From positions 3,363,001 through 3,427,000 of the forward strand of contig JAIVEN010000015.1 in the NCBI GenBank assembly GCA_026686845.1: 64,000 nt of DNA, given 5' to 3'. Below are positions 37,018 to 50,714 of this stretch, one piece after another. The notes under the pieces were generated by a model, which did not search any database, was not told the origin of the DNA, and saw only the letters and a program-made list of their open reading frames with translations. Position numbers and translations under genes: made by a program. The DNA is from Adenanthera pavonina. Taxonomy: Eukaryota; Streptophyta; Magnoliopsida; Fabales; Fabaceae. Position 1 is the stretch's first letter; every line of letters begins with the position of its first letter.

Positions 37018-40000
37018 ATGTCAGAAAGTGACTCCGGTAAGCTACTGGGATTAGGGTGTATTCTCAGCATATTCTTGTGTGTTGCTTCCTTTGCATCAGC
37101 AGCGGCAGAAGATAGCGAAGCAAAAGCTCTTTTGAACTGGAAAGCCAGCCTTTTCAAACAAAGCCAAGCTACCTTGTCTTCCTGGAACAATGATACTAAT
37201 CCTTGCAAAGATTGGAAGGGGATTTCATGTGATGAATCCATGACTGTGATCAATATAAGTCTGTCAAAACGTGGCCTAAAAGGTACACTATCCAGTCTCA
37301 ACTTCACTTCTTTTCCTAATCTCCTCTATTTTGATATAAGTTACAACGAATTTTTCGGAAACATTCCTCGCAAAATTGGTAACTTGACCAGTATTTTGAC
37401 ATTGAATATGTCTGTGAATCCCTCAATTAGTGGTACCATCCCTCCAGAAATCGGAGCTTTGACCACTCTGAATCGTCTTGATATTAGTGCATGTCATCTC
37501 AAGGAGCAAATTCCCCATGAAATTGTGAATTTGAGGAATCTGACGCATCTATCACTTCAAGAAAATTCTCTTTCTGGTCCCATTCCAGAAGAGATTGGAA
37601 TGCTCAGTAATCTTGTGTGTCTTAATTTGTCAGAAAACTCTCAGTTATCAGGTAGAATCCCATCGTCAATTGGAAACTTGACCAAGTTACAAGAAATATC
37701 TCTTTACATGAACAATTTATCTGGTCCTTTTCCAAATCAATTTTGGAAACTCTATTCTCTCACCAACATACAATTATATGGTAATAGACTTTCTGGGTCA
37801 ATCTCTCCCTTTATAGGAAACTTAACAAATCTCACACGTTTGGCCTTGTATGAGAACAGACTTTTTGGTCCAATTCCTCCATCCATTGGTAACTTGATCA
37901 ATTTAAGTAGGATCCATCTTCGAAACAACCATCTTTCAGGACCTATTCCTTCCACTATAGGAAATTTGACAAAGCTCATCGTCCTGGTATTGAACTTTAA
38001 CTATCTCAGTGGTCACATTCCACAAGAAATGAATAATTTGACAAGTTGGATTAACATACAACTCGGTCATAATTATTTCGTTGGCCATTTGCCACAACAG
38101 ATTTGTCAAAGGGGGACATTAATTAGGTTTGTTGCTTCTGATAACCATTTCACTGGTCGTATTCCAATAAGTTTGAAGAATTGTTCCAGTCTAGGAAGAC
38201 TCAGGCTTAATAATAACCAATTAGTTGACAATTTATCAGAGGCTTTTGGAGCATATCCTGTTTTGAACCACATCGATCTAAGTAGCAATAGATTGTATGG
38301 CCACCTTTCATCCATGTGGGGGAAGTGTCCAAATCTCAAACAATTCATTATCGACAATAACCAGCTTTCTGGGGGTATACCATCAAAATTAGGGAGGGCA
38401 ACCAATATTAGTGAACTTATCCTGTCTTCAAATCATCTAGTTGGAGAAATTCCGAAAGAATTGTGGAAGTTGACCTCATTGAGTGAACTGTCTTTGAGCA
38501 ACAATCAACTTTCAGGCAAGATTCCCCTAGAAATAGGATCACTGAATCATCTTGAAATTTTGAAGCTAGGAGCGAATAAATTTAGTGGCTCAATCACTAA
38601 AGGACTTGGGGGATTGGAAAGGTTAAGGGCATTGGATTTGAGCAAAAACCAATTTGAGGGTAGCATTCCCTTGGAGTTTGGTAAACTACAAGCTCTTGAA
38701 CAACTTGATCTTAGCAAGAATATGTTGAGTGGGAAAATACCAACAATGCTTGGAGAGTTACATAAGCTGCAAATATTGAACCTCTCACATAATAATTTAT
38801 CTGGCACCATTTCATCCAGTTTTGGTGGGATGTCAGCTTTGTCTTCTGTTGACATATCATACAACCAATTAGAAGGCCCTATTCCAAACAATCCAGCCTT
38901 TCACACCTTTGGAGCATTGAGGAATAATAAGGGTTTGTGCGGTAATGTTACGGGTTTACATCTTTGTACTAATTCTCAAACAAAAGGACATGGTCATCAT
39001 AAGAGCAAAACATTCTTGATAATATTCCTCCCATTGGCCATACTACTGTTAGCAGTCGTTGGAGCTTCCTGCATTTTTTCTCGGAGTTCAAGAACAATAA
39101 AAAGCAAAGATAAAGAAGCACAACCACAAGATGTTTGTTTTGTATGGTGTTCTGACAGAGAAATACTGTACGAAAATATCATCGAAGCCACAAAGGAGTT
39201 TGATGAAAGATATCTTATCGGGAAAGGGGGCCAGGGAAGTGTTTATAGGGCTGAATTGCCTACAGGTCATGTTGTTGCGGTGAAGAAGCTTCACTCAGTA
39301 CCAAGTGGGGAAATCTCCAACCAAAAAGCTTTCATAAGTGAGATTCGAGCTTTAACAGAAATCAAACATCGTAACATTGTGAAGTTGTATGGGTTTTGTT
39401 CCAATTCACAATTCTCCTTTTTGGTTTATGAGTTCTTGGAAGGTGGTAGTTTGGAAAACATGCTAAAAGATGAGAAGCTAGTCACTGAATTTGATTGGAA
39501 AAAAAGGGTGAACGTGGTTAAAGGTGTGGCTAATGCTTTATTCTATATGCATCATGGCTGTTCATTTCCTATTGTTCATCGTGACATATCAAGCAAAAAT
39601 GTTCTTCTAAGTTCAGAGTATGAAGAAGCACGCATCATTGACTTTGGAACAGCCAAGTTTTTGAAGCCTGACTCAAGCAATATGACCTCATTTGCAGGAA
39701 CATTCGGGTATGCTGCTCCAGGTAAGACCATTTTGCTTGTTCTTTTCAAAGTAGTATTCGTTACTATATTATAGATATAACCTTGAACATGTTGCAGAGA
39801 TTGCTTACATTATGAAAGCAAATGAGAAATGTGATGTTTATAGCTTTGGAGTTTTAACTTTGGAAATCATGATGGGGATGCATCCAGGAGAGCTTATTTC
39901 ATCTTTGACAGAGAAATCAACCACCTATGATTTGGTATTGAAGGATGTCTTGGATTCACGACTTTCTCAACCTACAAAGCCAATCGTTGATGAGGTGATC

Positions 40001-40153
40001 TTAGTTGCTAAAATTGCATTTTCTTGTTTGAATGAGAATCCTCGAACTCGTCCAACCATGGAACAAGTATCTAAGGATCTCGCAAGGCAACCAAAATCTC
40101 ATTCGGAGGATCAATTTGTCACCATCACAATTGACCAACTCATGATGGATTGA
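37018..40153 (+). CDS. LRR receptor-like serine/threonine kinase (MIK2-like, LRR-XIIb)
   Basis: Plasma-membrane receptor kinase; family members sense peptides or wall cues, and the ligand here is unknown. Exon 1 is 37018-39721 and exon 2 is 39798-40153, joined at a GT-AG intron (gtaag/ttgcag) inside APE of the kinase domain; 1019 codons. The start is the ATG at 37018, since nothing in-frame upstream is an ATG. Signal peptide about 1-30, then LRRNT (EDSEAKALLNWKAS...NPCKDWKGISC). A run of about two dozen LRRs follows (NxLSGxIPxxIGNL type, many N-glycosylation sites), then one membrane segment at about 664-686. Kinase: GKGGQGSVY (about 733), Lys756 (VAVKK), HRD Asp856, DFG Asp875, so an RD-type active kinase is predicted. 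No frame break. Neighbours downstream are a non-coding tandem array. Confidence 0.93.
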
Positions 40154-40276
40154 TCTCCTTAATTAAGCCATTTGTGTGTCTGCAAATGTTTAAATCGTTG
40201 CACTTGACATTCTGATATACATGCATATTGTAAGCTTTTGGTTTTCGTATCATATGTATGATCAGTTTGGGTGTTG

Positions 40277-40282
40277 AATAAA
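40277..40282 (+). promoter_or_regulatory. Candidate poly(A) signal of the receptor kinase
   Basis: AATAAA 124 nt after the stop codon at 40153, in an A/T-rich 3' region. Confidence 0.45.
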
Positions 40283-41499
40283 AATGAAGTGAACGTTTGG
40301 TTCTAGTACTATCCTTTTCACTCTTATAGCATAATTGATTACGATAATTACCTTACATCAGATTTCATTTTATCATATGATCGATCATTTACCCTAAAAA
40401 TTTATAATACATTTAAAAATATTTTGCATTAGTCAAAGAGGCAACGTAACTGGTGTTAAATAACTGGCTCTACCGTTCTATGAGAACAGTACTGTCGCTA
40501 AGAATTTAGCAATGGAAAATGGAGACCTCAAATACTCTTTCTAAACATATTTTCGATCTTCTGAATAAACTAATTGATAAAGTACGCTATTTAAATTCAT
40601 TGAAATCAAATCACTTTTAAAAATATAGGGTACAACTAATTCCATATTCATTCTTGTCCTTTTTCTTTATTCAATAAAATAAATAAATAATTAATCAAGT
40701 TCCCTCTATTTTTTTCAAAAAAATGACTATTTTTTTTTCGGCCAGCTAAATACATGACTATTGAAAAATCGAATTTAAAGGGTTGTTACAAATAATGTGA
40801 ACATCGATCCAGCCACTGTACCTCATTAATGTTATGCTATCTGGTTAATGTTATGTTTGGTTGTAAGAAGAGAAAATAAAAGAGAATGTAATCAAGAGTT
40901 AATATGATGAACAAAATATAAATTTACGACAATTCACACTATTTCATAAGTTACAAATGATGTGACTTATTTCTCATACACTATGCAATACATAAAAAAT
41001 GTGTCTAATTAATCATGTAATATCTATTTAATTTTGATTATTAATTATTACTTTTTATATAAGTCACATGAATTATTTGTATTGCACTTATTTGGAATTT
41101 CGAAAATGTAATCGCTTAGGCCAATGACTTATAGTTTTGGATCAAAGGTCAATTACTTCTGCTATGCAAATAGTTCCAAAAGTTTGTCATATATGGATGG
41201 GGAAAAAAGCACACATGCTAATGTTTGTTTTTCTGAAAGGAGGGTGTGAATTATCCAATAAATGGACCCCAAATGAACTAAAGCAAAGGAATGCAACAAC
41301 CTTATACGAAGAAGAAAGCAGTTTTCTCAAAATTTATAATTAATGTGACATCACAAAGCTTAAGAGAATTTTTTTTCCTAAGTTTTTAAATATTAAATTA
41401 TCAGGTGAAATAACACTAAAAACTTTACAAAACAATAGAAAAAACAGGGAAAAAAATGAAAAGCAACAGCTACTCTATATGGTGTTTCTCGACCTCAAT

Positions 41500-41632
41500 A
41501 TTCCTCATCATGAGATCTTGTATCTCAATGGCGTGAAGCCTGGCACTGCAGCAACGCCTGTTTTTTCTTGAGTCTTTTGTTATGTTATGTCTTGTTCTAG
41601 CAGTTGGATGAGTCTTTTTGGTAGGATGTTAC
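41500..41632 (-). mobile_element. Tail of an LTR of the main family
   Basis: 'gcctggcactgcagcaacgcctg' followed by 'ttttggtaggatgttaca' matches the final part of the minus-sense LTRs (compare 33900-33942). The sequence resumes with unit text ('atctttatctttcacctatt', compare 50425) right after the terminus. Confidence 0.55.
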
Positions 41633-43681
41633 AATCTTTATCTTTCACCTATTAATTGTAGACAAAAAAATAAATGAAAAAAATAATTAATGCATAAAAA
41701 AATCTCTTAAAATGACTTATATTTTAGATTGGAGGGAATAGTTGTGAAAATCTCTCTCTTTGACACGCACGCTTTTGTATGCTTTTTCTGCATCCAATTA
41801 AGCTAATTATGCTTTCTTAAAAGGAGGGTGTGAATGATGAAAGAAATGGACCCCAAATCAATTAAAGCAAAGGAATGCAACAACCTCACGAAGAAGAAAG
41901 CATATATATATATATATATATATTTCTCACAATCTGGAATTAATATGCCATCACCTAAAGCTTGAAAGATTTTTTTAATTTATTAAATATTAAATTCTCA
42001 GGTAAAATTATAAACCACTATTAACACTAAATAACATACTAACAATTTGTGTGTGTGTGCACGTGCACCCTCTTATAATTTCTCTTGTTAAATTAATTAA
42101 GTCACTTTTTTTTTCTTTTTAGCTAAATTAATGCATACGTTATAGTAGGGGAAAAAAGGTAATGCCTGCTTTTATGTAATGGGAATGAAGGAAATGGAGT
42201 AATTTTTTTTTTGGCCAAATGAAATGAGTAATATGGATTCGGAAGAGTGATCATGTTATGTAATTTGAGTATATATATTTATTTTAATTATAATCTAATA
42301 TACTACTAATTTGTTTGAAATATTAAATTACTTATGACGAATTGAGTATATCACTCATGGAAACTGGAGAAAGAGTTTGTTACAGGACACAGCTAGAAAG
42401 CATATTTGGTCTTCATGTTAAAAGATGTGTATGAAAGAAATATTATTCGCCTTTACTCGATGTTCTCTCATGATTATTCTCTATATATAGTCAAATAAGG
42501 TCAACTATATAATTGAGTCGCTTCTACTCTTTACCAAAAGTAATGCATTATGCGTGCTTTATTTTTCAAGATAAAAGTGATGACTGGCTGCTTTATTCGA
42601 TGAGGTGCGACGATTCCAAAGCTGAAGGTCTGTGCATAAAGTCATTCAGAAGTTAGACTTGGTGGCAGACATGCATGCAGTAACACGAGTCAAGAACTCT
42701 CATAATTCTCAAGCCAAAAAGGAACAAAAAAAAAAGATATGCCCTTTGTCTCAGTGATTATCTCTAGCACTCCCCCTTAAAACTAACATAACTAGACTTG
42801 TCTGACTCATTCTTTTTTATGCCCGAGCCTGTGTTCTTGAGTCTTTGTGGCTTCAGGTCAAAAGATTCCTTTTCATTAATTGCCCGAGTTTGCACTTTTA
42901 AATCTCAGAAATCTGAGGTCCAATTTTTGTTTTTTGGTCGAGTCATGAATGCTGTGACTGTTAGGCCCTTTGTTCCCCCTTGCTTCATTATCATTTTAAA
43001 ATTTTTCATGTCCTTTGATTTTTTTTATCACTTTTCTCTATGAAAGTTTCCTTCAATGATTATCTGCAATATCGTTGCTAAAAATTGAGAGCATTTACAA
43101 AGGAACCAGAATAAATGTAAGGATGTTGACAATTTTATCCCGATGAAGAGAATCTTCTTTTGAGATAAGGTGGGGTAATATTTGCTCCAAGAATTAGCTA
43201 TATTTTTTCAGACCTTTCCATTTCCGGAAGTTATTTCCACATGCTTTAGACATTCTAGATCTTCATTTTCCAACTAGATTGCTTTAGAACGAATATTGGA
43301 CCATATAAGCTATAAAAAAAAAGTTTCACCCCCATAAAGTGATAAGTTTCTTCTTGCTTTTTTTATCAAAACAATATTGTATCCTTATGATATTGTGGGA
43401 AGCATTTGTTTTATATGTTAATGATCTCTACTAGAGTCTTATTAGCCTTTAGCACATATATACTATTGGTGCACGTGCTAACCGACATTATTATTTTCAA
43501 AGCAAAGCACAAAATAAAAAAAAATGGATTAGATTTTACAGCTCATCAACCCCACTTAAGTCATCTTACTGTGGAAAATATTCAAATGAAATGCCATTCA
43601 TTATAAGAAGCTAATTATTTCATCTACAAGAGGATTCTCAGAAATTTTGTTACAATAAAAACAAAAACCTCTAATGATTAA

Positions 43682-44042
43682 GAGCATGTTTGGTGTAGTT
43701 TTTAAAAATATTTTTTGAAAAATAGAAAAACTTGTTTGATAAATCTGTTTTTTATAAACTGTTTTGAAAAATAAAAAATAAAAGAACAGAAAACTCATAA
43801 CATCTTTAAGTTATTTTGTAGTTTTTATTCTGAAAAATAAAATAAAAGATGAAAAATACCCACCTCATTAATGGTAAAATTATAAATTTTAAATAACTCA
43901 TTTATCATTCACTAGTTATGATTTTGAGAACAATTATTCAAACATATTTTTTTATTTTCTTATTTTCAAAACTTATTCTTGAAAATAATTTTAAAAAACT
44001 ATTTTAAAAATAAGAAAATAGAAAATATTATAAAAAATGCCC
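43682..44042. mobile_element. Tourist-like MITE, second copy of the 10752 family
   Basis: TAA flanks it (43679-43681 and 44043-44045). Ends: GAGCATGTTTGGTG and, from the right, GGGCATTTTTTATAA. The sister unit at about 59620 reads 'ctaatgattaatatatagc' with no element, giving an empty site. Confidence 0.85.
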
Positions 44043-44872
44043 TAATAGTTATGCGTATGAAAGGTAGAAGCTTTTAAATATAATATTTTTTAACTAATAA
44101 GAAAAATAAAAAATAAAATATTGCTAGATAATATTCACTTGCGATGGTTGAAGAAAACGTTGACATCTCGGGCATAAAAAAATTTTGTTACGAGAACTTC
44201 CACACATAAAAGACAAAAAAACAAAATCGGTTTTTTGGGTCCTCCAATTTGAGTGCCATAGATATATAATACAAGAAATATTTGACATAACGAAAATATT
44301 GTTACGGGGACTTATCATATAAAAAACCAAAGGGGATTATTTTCATTGCGATATTATTATTCTAGTCTCCTTTGTACGATGTGCTATCTCAGGATTCCCC
44401 ACATACAGTCTCAACAGATGTGCGTCACTGATCTTTCTTTTTAACTAGAGTAATGATGTATGCCTTTATTTTATCAAGAGAAAAGTGATGGCTAGTCTAT
44501 TTGTGATGAGGTGTGATCGATCATTCCGAAGGTGAAGACGAAGAACATCTTCTTTTGAGATAAGGTGGGGTATTATGGGGTCGATGAATTATTAATATTG
44601 GCTATGTTCTTTTCAGTCCTATCCTTTTCTGGCCTCAAGACTTTATTGCCTTCTGCTAATGCATCTCCACATCCCATTATTAGGGGGGCCCTGCCCTCAT
44701 CCCTTTATTTTACATTTTTAATTTTATATTATTATAATATTTTACCTGTAGTTAGGTTTATCGAAATATCAAGGTTAAATTTATAGAAAGCGCATAATTT
44801 AAAAATAGTTTAAATATCCAACATTTTACCAGAATAATTGAATGGTTTTTAAAAGGTAATGCATGCTATTTG

Positions 44873-47800
44873 TGTAACACCCTATCTTTAAATATTTTTA
44901 GACTCAATCACAATTTTCAAAATTCAACCAAACGCAACTTAAACGTTTCACGAACACTTCTTAAAACTTTAAAATAATAGAAATGAACCAAACAACATCA
45001 AAATCTAAGCTGGGGCCGCTATAGTACCACCGTGGCTCCAAACCTCCCTTGTGTAATAACCTACTCTCAAATATCTCCAGATTTGACCAAAAACTTCAAA
45101 AACTAACTAAACACAACCTAAACATCTCATAAACACTTCATAAAACTTCGGAGCAGCGGAAACAAACCAAATAACACTAGAAACTGGGTTGGGGTCGCAG
45201 CCACTATAGTACCGTCGCGGCTCCAGATTTCCCCTTCTCACCATGCTACTGGACTTTCTAGCGCCACGGTCTGCTTCTTGGCGCCACAGTGCTCCCTGCT
45301 GGTTTCCGCACCAGTAAAAATTCAACACCAGAGTGACTTCCGACGCACATAACTTTATACTCCGACCTCCGATTGACTTGATTCCAACTCCTACAAGTCA
45401 ATCTAGTCCCAACCTATCCATAGACACAACTTTTACTTCAATCCAACTCTATATAGAGATTCTGGACACCTGACACCCTTTTGGCCAGCTTTTGACCAAA
45501 CCTCACAACTCACCACTTTCATTTGTCACCAAAGGCAATTCAACCACTCGAGACCATTAACACATATCCAAAACCACTCAAACAACTTATTTAAAGAGGT
45601 TTCACCTTACAAGAACCTTTACTCTGAGATTTGACCCCTTTGAATCCTATTTGACAGGACGGGCTACAGGCCCTAAAATGCACCATTAAGGTCCAATTCC
45701 ACCTTTGGCTAACAAACACTATCACACTAACTTCTCAACATCCCGAATCACACATATAACACCATCCGGCATACATATCACATACAACACAATTCCACAT
45801 ACACAACCATACAGATAACATCCATCCATGCAATCTATATCCATATCATACATCCATTACAAACATTCTATTCTACTTGGTACAAGATATATATCCAAAT
45901 TATACAAAAACTACATAGACCTAGTATTCCCACGTCAGATGCTACTCCCTCGTCTTTTCGGGACTAGTGCTAGAACCATCACCTAAAATGTTAGTTTATC
46001 AGAGAGGGGTGTGAGACAAAGTCTCAGTAACTGAAAACAACCACATACAATATATATATTGACCCATACAGTCATGCAATGCAATACTAATGAATGATAT
46101 GCATGTTCTCACTCATACATGACTACAACCACAAGCTGTCGTCATCACAAGGCATTTCAACAGATGATTTCCTTCCAACAGTCGGTGAAGACTGATTCTG
46201 GGATATCACCAAGCTCACCTTACCCTAATGCAACTTGGCCAATGGTTACACTAGAGCTCAGACCATGGCTCTCCTTCCCCTAGACCATCACGAATTAATA
46301 GGGATTTAGGGAAGGTGCATCCCCAAATCCACTACCATCTGACTCTCTCAAAGAGAGGATTTAATGATAAGGATATTTCATCATATCATATTACTCTCTG
46401 CCACCTGGCTCTCCCATGGAGAGGATTTAGCGACAGAGATTTTTATCATATCATCATCTCATATCATATCATGATCACCTCATTATCAATCTCTCGCTAT
46501 GCAATCATATGGTGATGATGACAATGTCATGCCAACATGCCACTACACACACACACACATATATATATCATTATCATCACAAGCATCATGTGGACATGCT
46601 AGCATATAATGGTATAGGGATACTACACATCATATCTACACAACATATACAATCATCACATATCAACTAGCCGTACATACCACGATATGTAGGAAAACCA
46701 TACACATATACAATCAACATCATGATATGAAAAGGAACAAGCATATATATACATATACATCAACATATAATCACATAAAACAAATACCTGGTTACCTCAA
46801 GTGTCAATACCACACACGTGGATTTCACGAACTTCTTGAGTCGTCCAACACACTTGAATCATTCTCAGGCTACTAAACAACCTTCACAATATCACAATTC
46901 CTTAATTAACAACATATACCATATAACCAAACATTATAATTCAACAAATTTAGCCCAACCCAAGGCTCCAATACTAAATTCATGGATCATTAAGCTCCTA
47001 AAAACCATTCAAATACCAAACAATCCCATACACTTCAGATTCTCAAGAGCCTTAACCAAAAGCAACCTAGGGTTAAGCTCAAATCATGTATAAACCCTTC
47101 AAAACTCACATCCAAGCAACAAGAACATCAAAACACACTTCCGTAATCTCATTTCATCCATTTCAATTGGTGGATTTTGGCTTAAATCTGAAAACCTAGC
47201 ATACAACCAAGAAAACCCAAGTCTAAACCGAAGAAAATGGAGAGGAAGGAGTAGAAATCACTTACCAAATTGAATCCAACCTTCTGAGGTTCGAAAATCA
47301 CTCTTAAAAGTTGGAAATCTCGAACTCTAGCAGAGCTCTTACCTTCTCCCTCCGTTTTCCTTCTTTTTCTTTGCGTCTGACTGACCGAAATATTTCTAAT
47401 TTAAACCAGAAACCCGACTCCCCCTGTGGCTCCACCAGTTTTTAGCCAAAAAGAGCCACTGGAATTGGCTCTCGCCATGGTGGCTCTGCTTCTCGCTGCG
47501 GCTTAGAGCTCTTTCAGACTCTACTTGAACCTTCCTTAGTCCTGTTTCCTCCTGCTCTGAATATAATGCCAAGAAAGATATCATGAAAGGTGTTACACTC
47601 TGCTTTACAATGCTACTGGACTCTTTGGCGCCGCGGCCTGCTTCCTAGCACCGTGTAGCCCCTTGCTGGTTTTCCACACCAGCAAAAATTCAACACCAGG
47701 GTGAACTTCTAATGTGGATAACATTATGCTCCGACCTCCGATTGACCTTATTCCAACTCCTGTAAGTCAATCTAGTCTCAATCTATCCATAGACACCATT

Positions 47801-49946
47801 TTCACTTCAATCCAACTCCATATGAAGAATCTAAACACCCAACATCATTTTGACCACTTTTTGACCAAAACTCACAACTCTCAACTCCTATTTGCCATCA
47901 ATGGCAATTCAATCACTCAAGATCATTCACACAGGACCAAAACCACCAGACGAACTTGTCCATAGAGGTTTCACCTTAAAGAAACCACTCGTCTGAGACT
48001 TGACCCCTTGAACCCCAGTTGACAAAATGGGCTACAGGCCCTAAAACACACCAATAAGGCCCAATACCACTATTGGGCTCACAAACACCATTAAACAGAC
48101 TCCTCAACACCTCGAATCATATATTCACCACCATCCAGCATACACAACACATACAACACAATTCCACATATATATCCATACTTACAGCATCCGTACAATC
48201 CACATGCATGTCATACATTCATTACAAAACTTTCTATCCTACTTGGTACAAGATAGATATCCAAATTACACACAAGCTACACAGATCTAGTATTCCCACT
48301 TCCGATACTACTCCCTCGGCTTCTCAGAATTAGTGCTAGAATCATCACCTGAAAGGTTAATTTATAGGAGATGGGTGTGAGACAATGTCTCGGTAACCGG
48401 GGACAATCACACACACACATACACACACATATATACATATCTAACTTATACAATACATAAATGTAATGTGAAATGAATGGAATGCATGTCTCCCTTGCAC
48501 ACAGTTAGAACCACGGGCTATCGTCATAACAGGACATTTTATATAGGTAATTCCCTTCCAACAATTGGTGAAGACTGATTCCGGGACATCACCAAGCTCA
48601 CCTCCTATTAGTGCACCTGGCTAAAAGTAACATTAATGTTCAGACTGTGGCTTTCCTTCCGCATAACCATCATAAATTGATAGTGATTTAAGGAAGATGC
48701 AGTCCACTGCCGCCTAGCTCCCTTGGCCATAAAGGAGGATTTAGCTATAGGGATCACATCCTTATCCTCCCTAATCATATATCATATCATCATATCTCAT
48801 CATATATAATATCATCATCACATCATCACCATCCAATCCTCCATATATCACAATCTCACAATACTATGTGGTAATACTCATGTATCATCAAATAATAATA
48901 ATAATCATCATCATGATCTCACCGTCATGCTATACATCATGTCATATCATATCAATATCATCATCACAATTAACATCTAGTTATGTGTATACCGCGATAT
49001 ATTGAAAACAGTATACACAAACACGTCAATATCATGATATGAAAGAAATATGCATATATACACAAATATACGTACTATCATACATTACAACCAATATAAT
49101 ATAAATAAACACCCAGTTACCTCAATTGTCATTATCACACGCACACTGGTTCCACAAACTTTCTTAAACGCCAGTCCCACGACTAGTCTCCTTCAAATTG
49201 GCCAACAACCTTAATAATATCATAATATCTCAATTAACACAATATACCATTTAGCCAAAAACCACAATTCAACTACTTTAGCCTAACCCATGATTCCAAC
49301 ACCCCTTTCATACATCATTAAGCTCCTAGGAATCATCCAAGCACCAAACAATTTTATACACTTCGGATTCCCAAGAGCTCTAACTAAAAACATCCTAGGG
49401 TTAAGCTCAAATCATACATACACCCTTCAAAACTTGAACCCAAGCAACAAGAACACCAAAACACACTTGTTTAACCCCATATTATAGATTTCAATTGGTG
49501 AATTTCATCCTAAACCAAAAATCCCAACACATAACCGAAAAACTCCAAGTTTAAACCAAAGAAAATGGAGAGAGAGGAGTAGAGATCACTTACCAACATA
49601 AATCCAAGCATCCTAAGTTCGAAAATCACTCCCAATAACCAAAAATAGCAAGCCCTAGCACAACTCCTCCATTCTTCTTCGTCGCTCCCTTCGTTTCTTT
49701 CTTTCTATTCATCCCAAATATTTCTGATTTAAATGAAATCCTTGACTCTCACCGCAGCCTCAGATAAGTTTGCCGCAGAGCCACAGTGTTTCAGTTGAAA
49801 CAATGCCACTGGATTTGCTCTCGCCGCGGTGGCCCTGCATCTCACTGCGGCATAGAGCTCAATTTTTCGTCCACTTGAGCCTTTCTCTATTATATTTCCT
49901 TCTATTCTGCACACAATACCAAAACAAAGTCATGAGAGATGTTGCA
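44873..49946 (+). mobile_element. Solo LTR (about 2.52 kb without the nested LTR) inserted in the array
   Basis: It begins TGTAACACCCTATC (44873) and ends GATGTTGCA (49946, one change from GTTACA). Flanking 5-mers ATTTG (44868-44872) and ATATG (49947-49951) agree at 4 of 5. The sister unit at about 52918-52955 reads straight through ('aatgcatgctgtctatcaatgttatgttttgc'), so the flanks were once contiguous. It is split by the LTR at 45052-47597. Inverted repeat at about 48990-49040. Confidence 0.85.
45052..47597 (+). mobile_element. Solo LTR nested in the LTR at 44873-49946
   Basis: It begins TGTAATAACCTACTC and ends AAGGTGTTACA, 2546 bp, same orientation as its host. Flanking 5-mers CCTTG and CTCTG agree at only 3 of 5, so the duplication is decayed. 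The host LTR resumes with 'ctctgctttacaatgctactgg'. It carries 'cataccacgatat' at about 46678 and the (CA)n/(TA)n tract at about 46543-46570. Confidence 0.8.
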
Positions 49947-49951
49947 ATATG

Positions 49952-50681
49952 TCAATATTATGTTTTACTGTAAGAAAAGAATGTAAAAGAGAATGTACTC
50001 ATGCAAGTTAACAATCAAATGATTTATGAAAAATTTATTAATTTTATTTTTATACTTAAAGCCGTATGAATTACCTTTTATATTTATTAACATTTTGTAC
50101 ATATACTAATGGTACTATTAAAGACACACAAAAAAGATGGATTGTGGGACGAACCCAACAAGAAGGTGGTGGGAAACAAAAGGCAAGTACACCTCTTTGG
50201 AATTATTCGAACATGTAAACCCTCTTCATGCCAATGATTTTTATTTTCTTCTTGGTTAATTACGTTTGCTATGCAAAAACTAATTTTGATATAAAATATA
50301 AGTCATTTTTAATTATCTCATATATTTTAAGAAAAATGAGTTACATAATTAAATTTGTCAATAAATTTCGATACTTTTCACTATCTGCTCTTGTTAATTA
50401 TATCATTTTCCATATTTTTCATTATCTTTATCTCTTACATATATTAATTGTAGACCAAGAAATAAATAAAAAATAATAATTTATACATCAAATAATTCTT
50501 TCGAATGACTCATGGTTTGGATCAATATATTATTTCCAAAATTGACTTATATTTTATACCCGGGGGAGAAGTTATGAAGGTCTCTCTCTCACTTACACTT
50601 ATTTTTGGGCTTCATGTTAAAGGATGCGTCAAGAACTCATAATTTTTTCAAGGGCTTTGTGCTTAAGCCCGTCCATACATG

Positions 50682-50714
<33 letters not shown>

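Larger units (their letters stand above)
40850..44872. repeat. Tandem non-coding array, unit 1
   Basis: It starts with the unit's opening words ('gttatgtttggttgtaag...aaaagagaatgtaatc', 40850) and runs to 'aatgcatgctatttg' at 44872, where an LTR is inserted. Landmarks shared with later units: 'aaatggaccccaaat' (41260 and 41845, so this part is itself duplicated), 'gtatatcactcatgg' (42343), 'atcgttgctaaaaattgaga' (43070), 'ctccaagaattagct' (43184), 'ttttacagctcatcaacc' (43534) and 'aggggggccctgccctcatc' (44681). No coding sequence; unit-specific text at 42760-43040. Confidence 0.75.

Noticed and set aside
36780..37307. 175-codon minus-strand frame opposite the start of the receptor kinase
   Set aside because: It overlaps the signal peptide and LRRNT coding region on the other strand and has no family features; a shadow frame.
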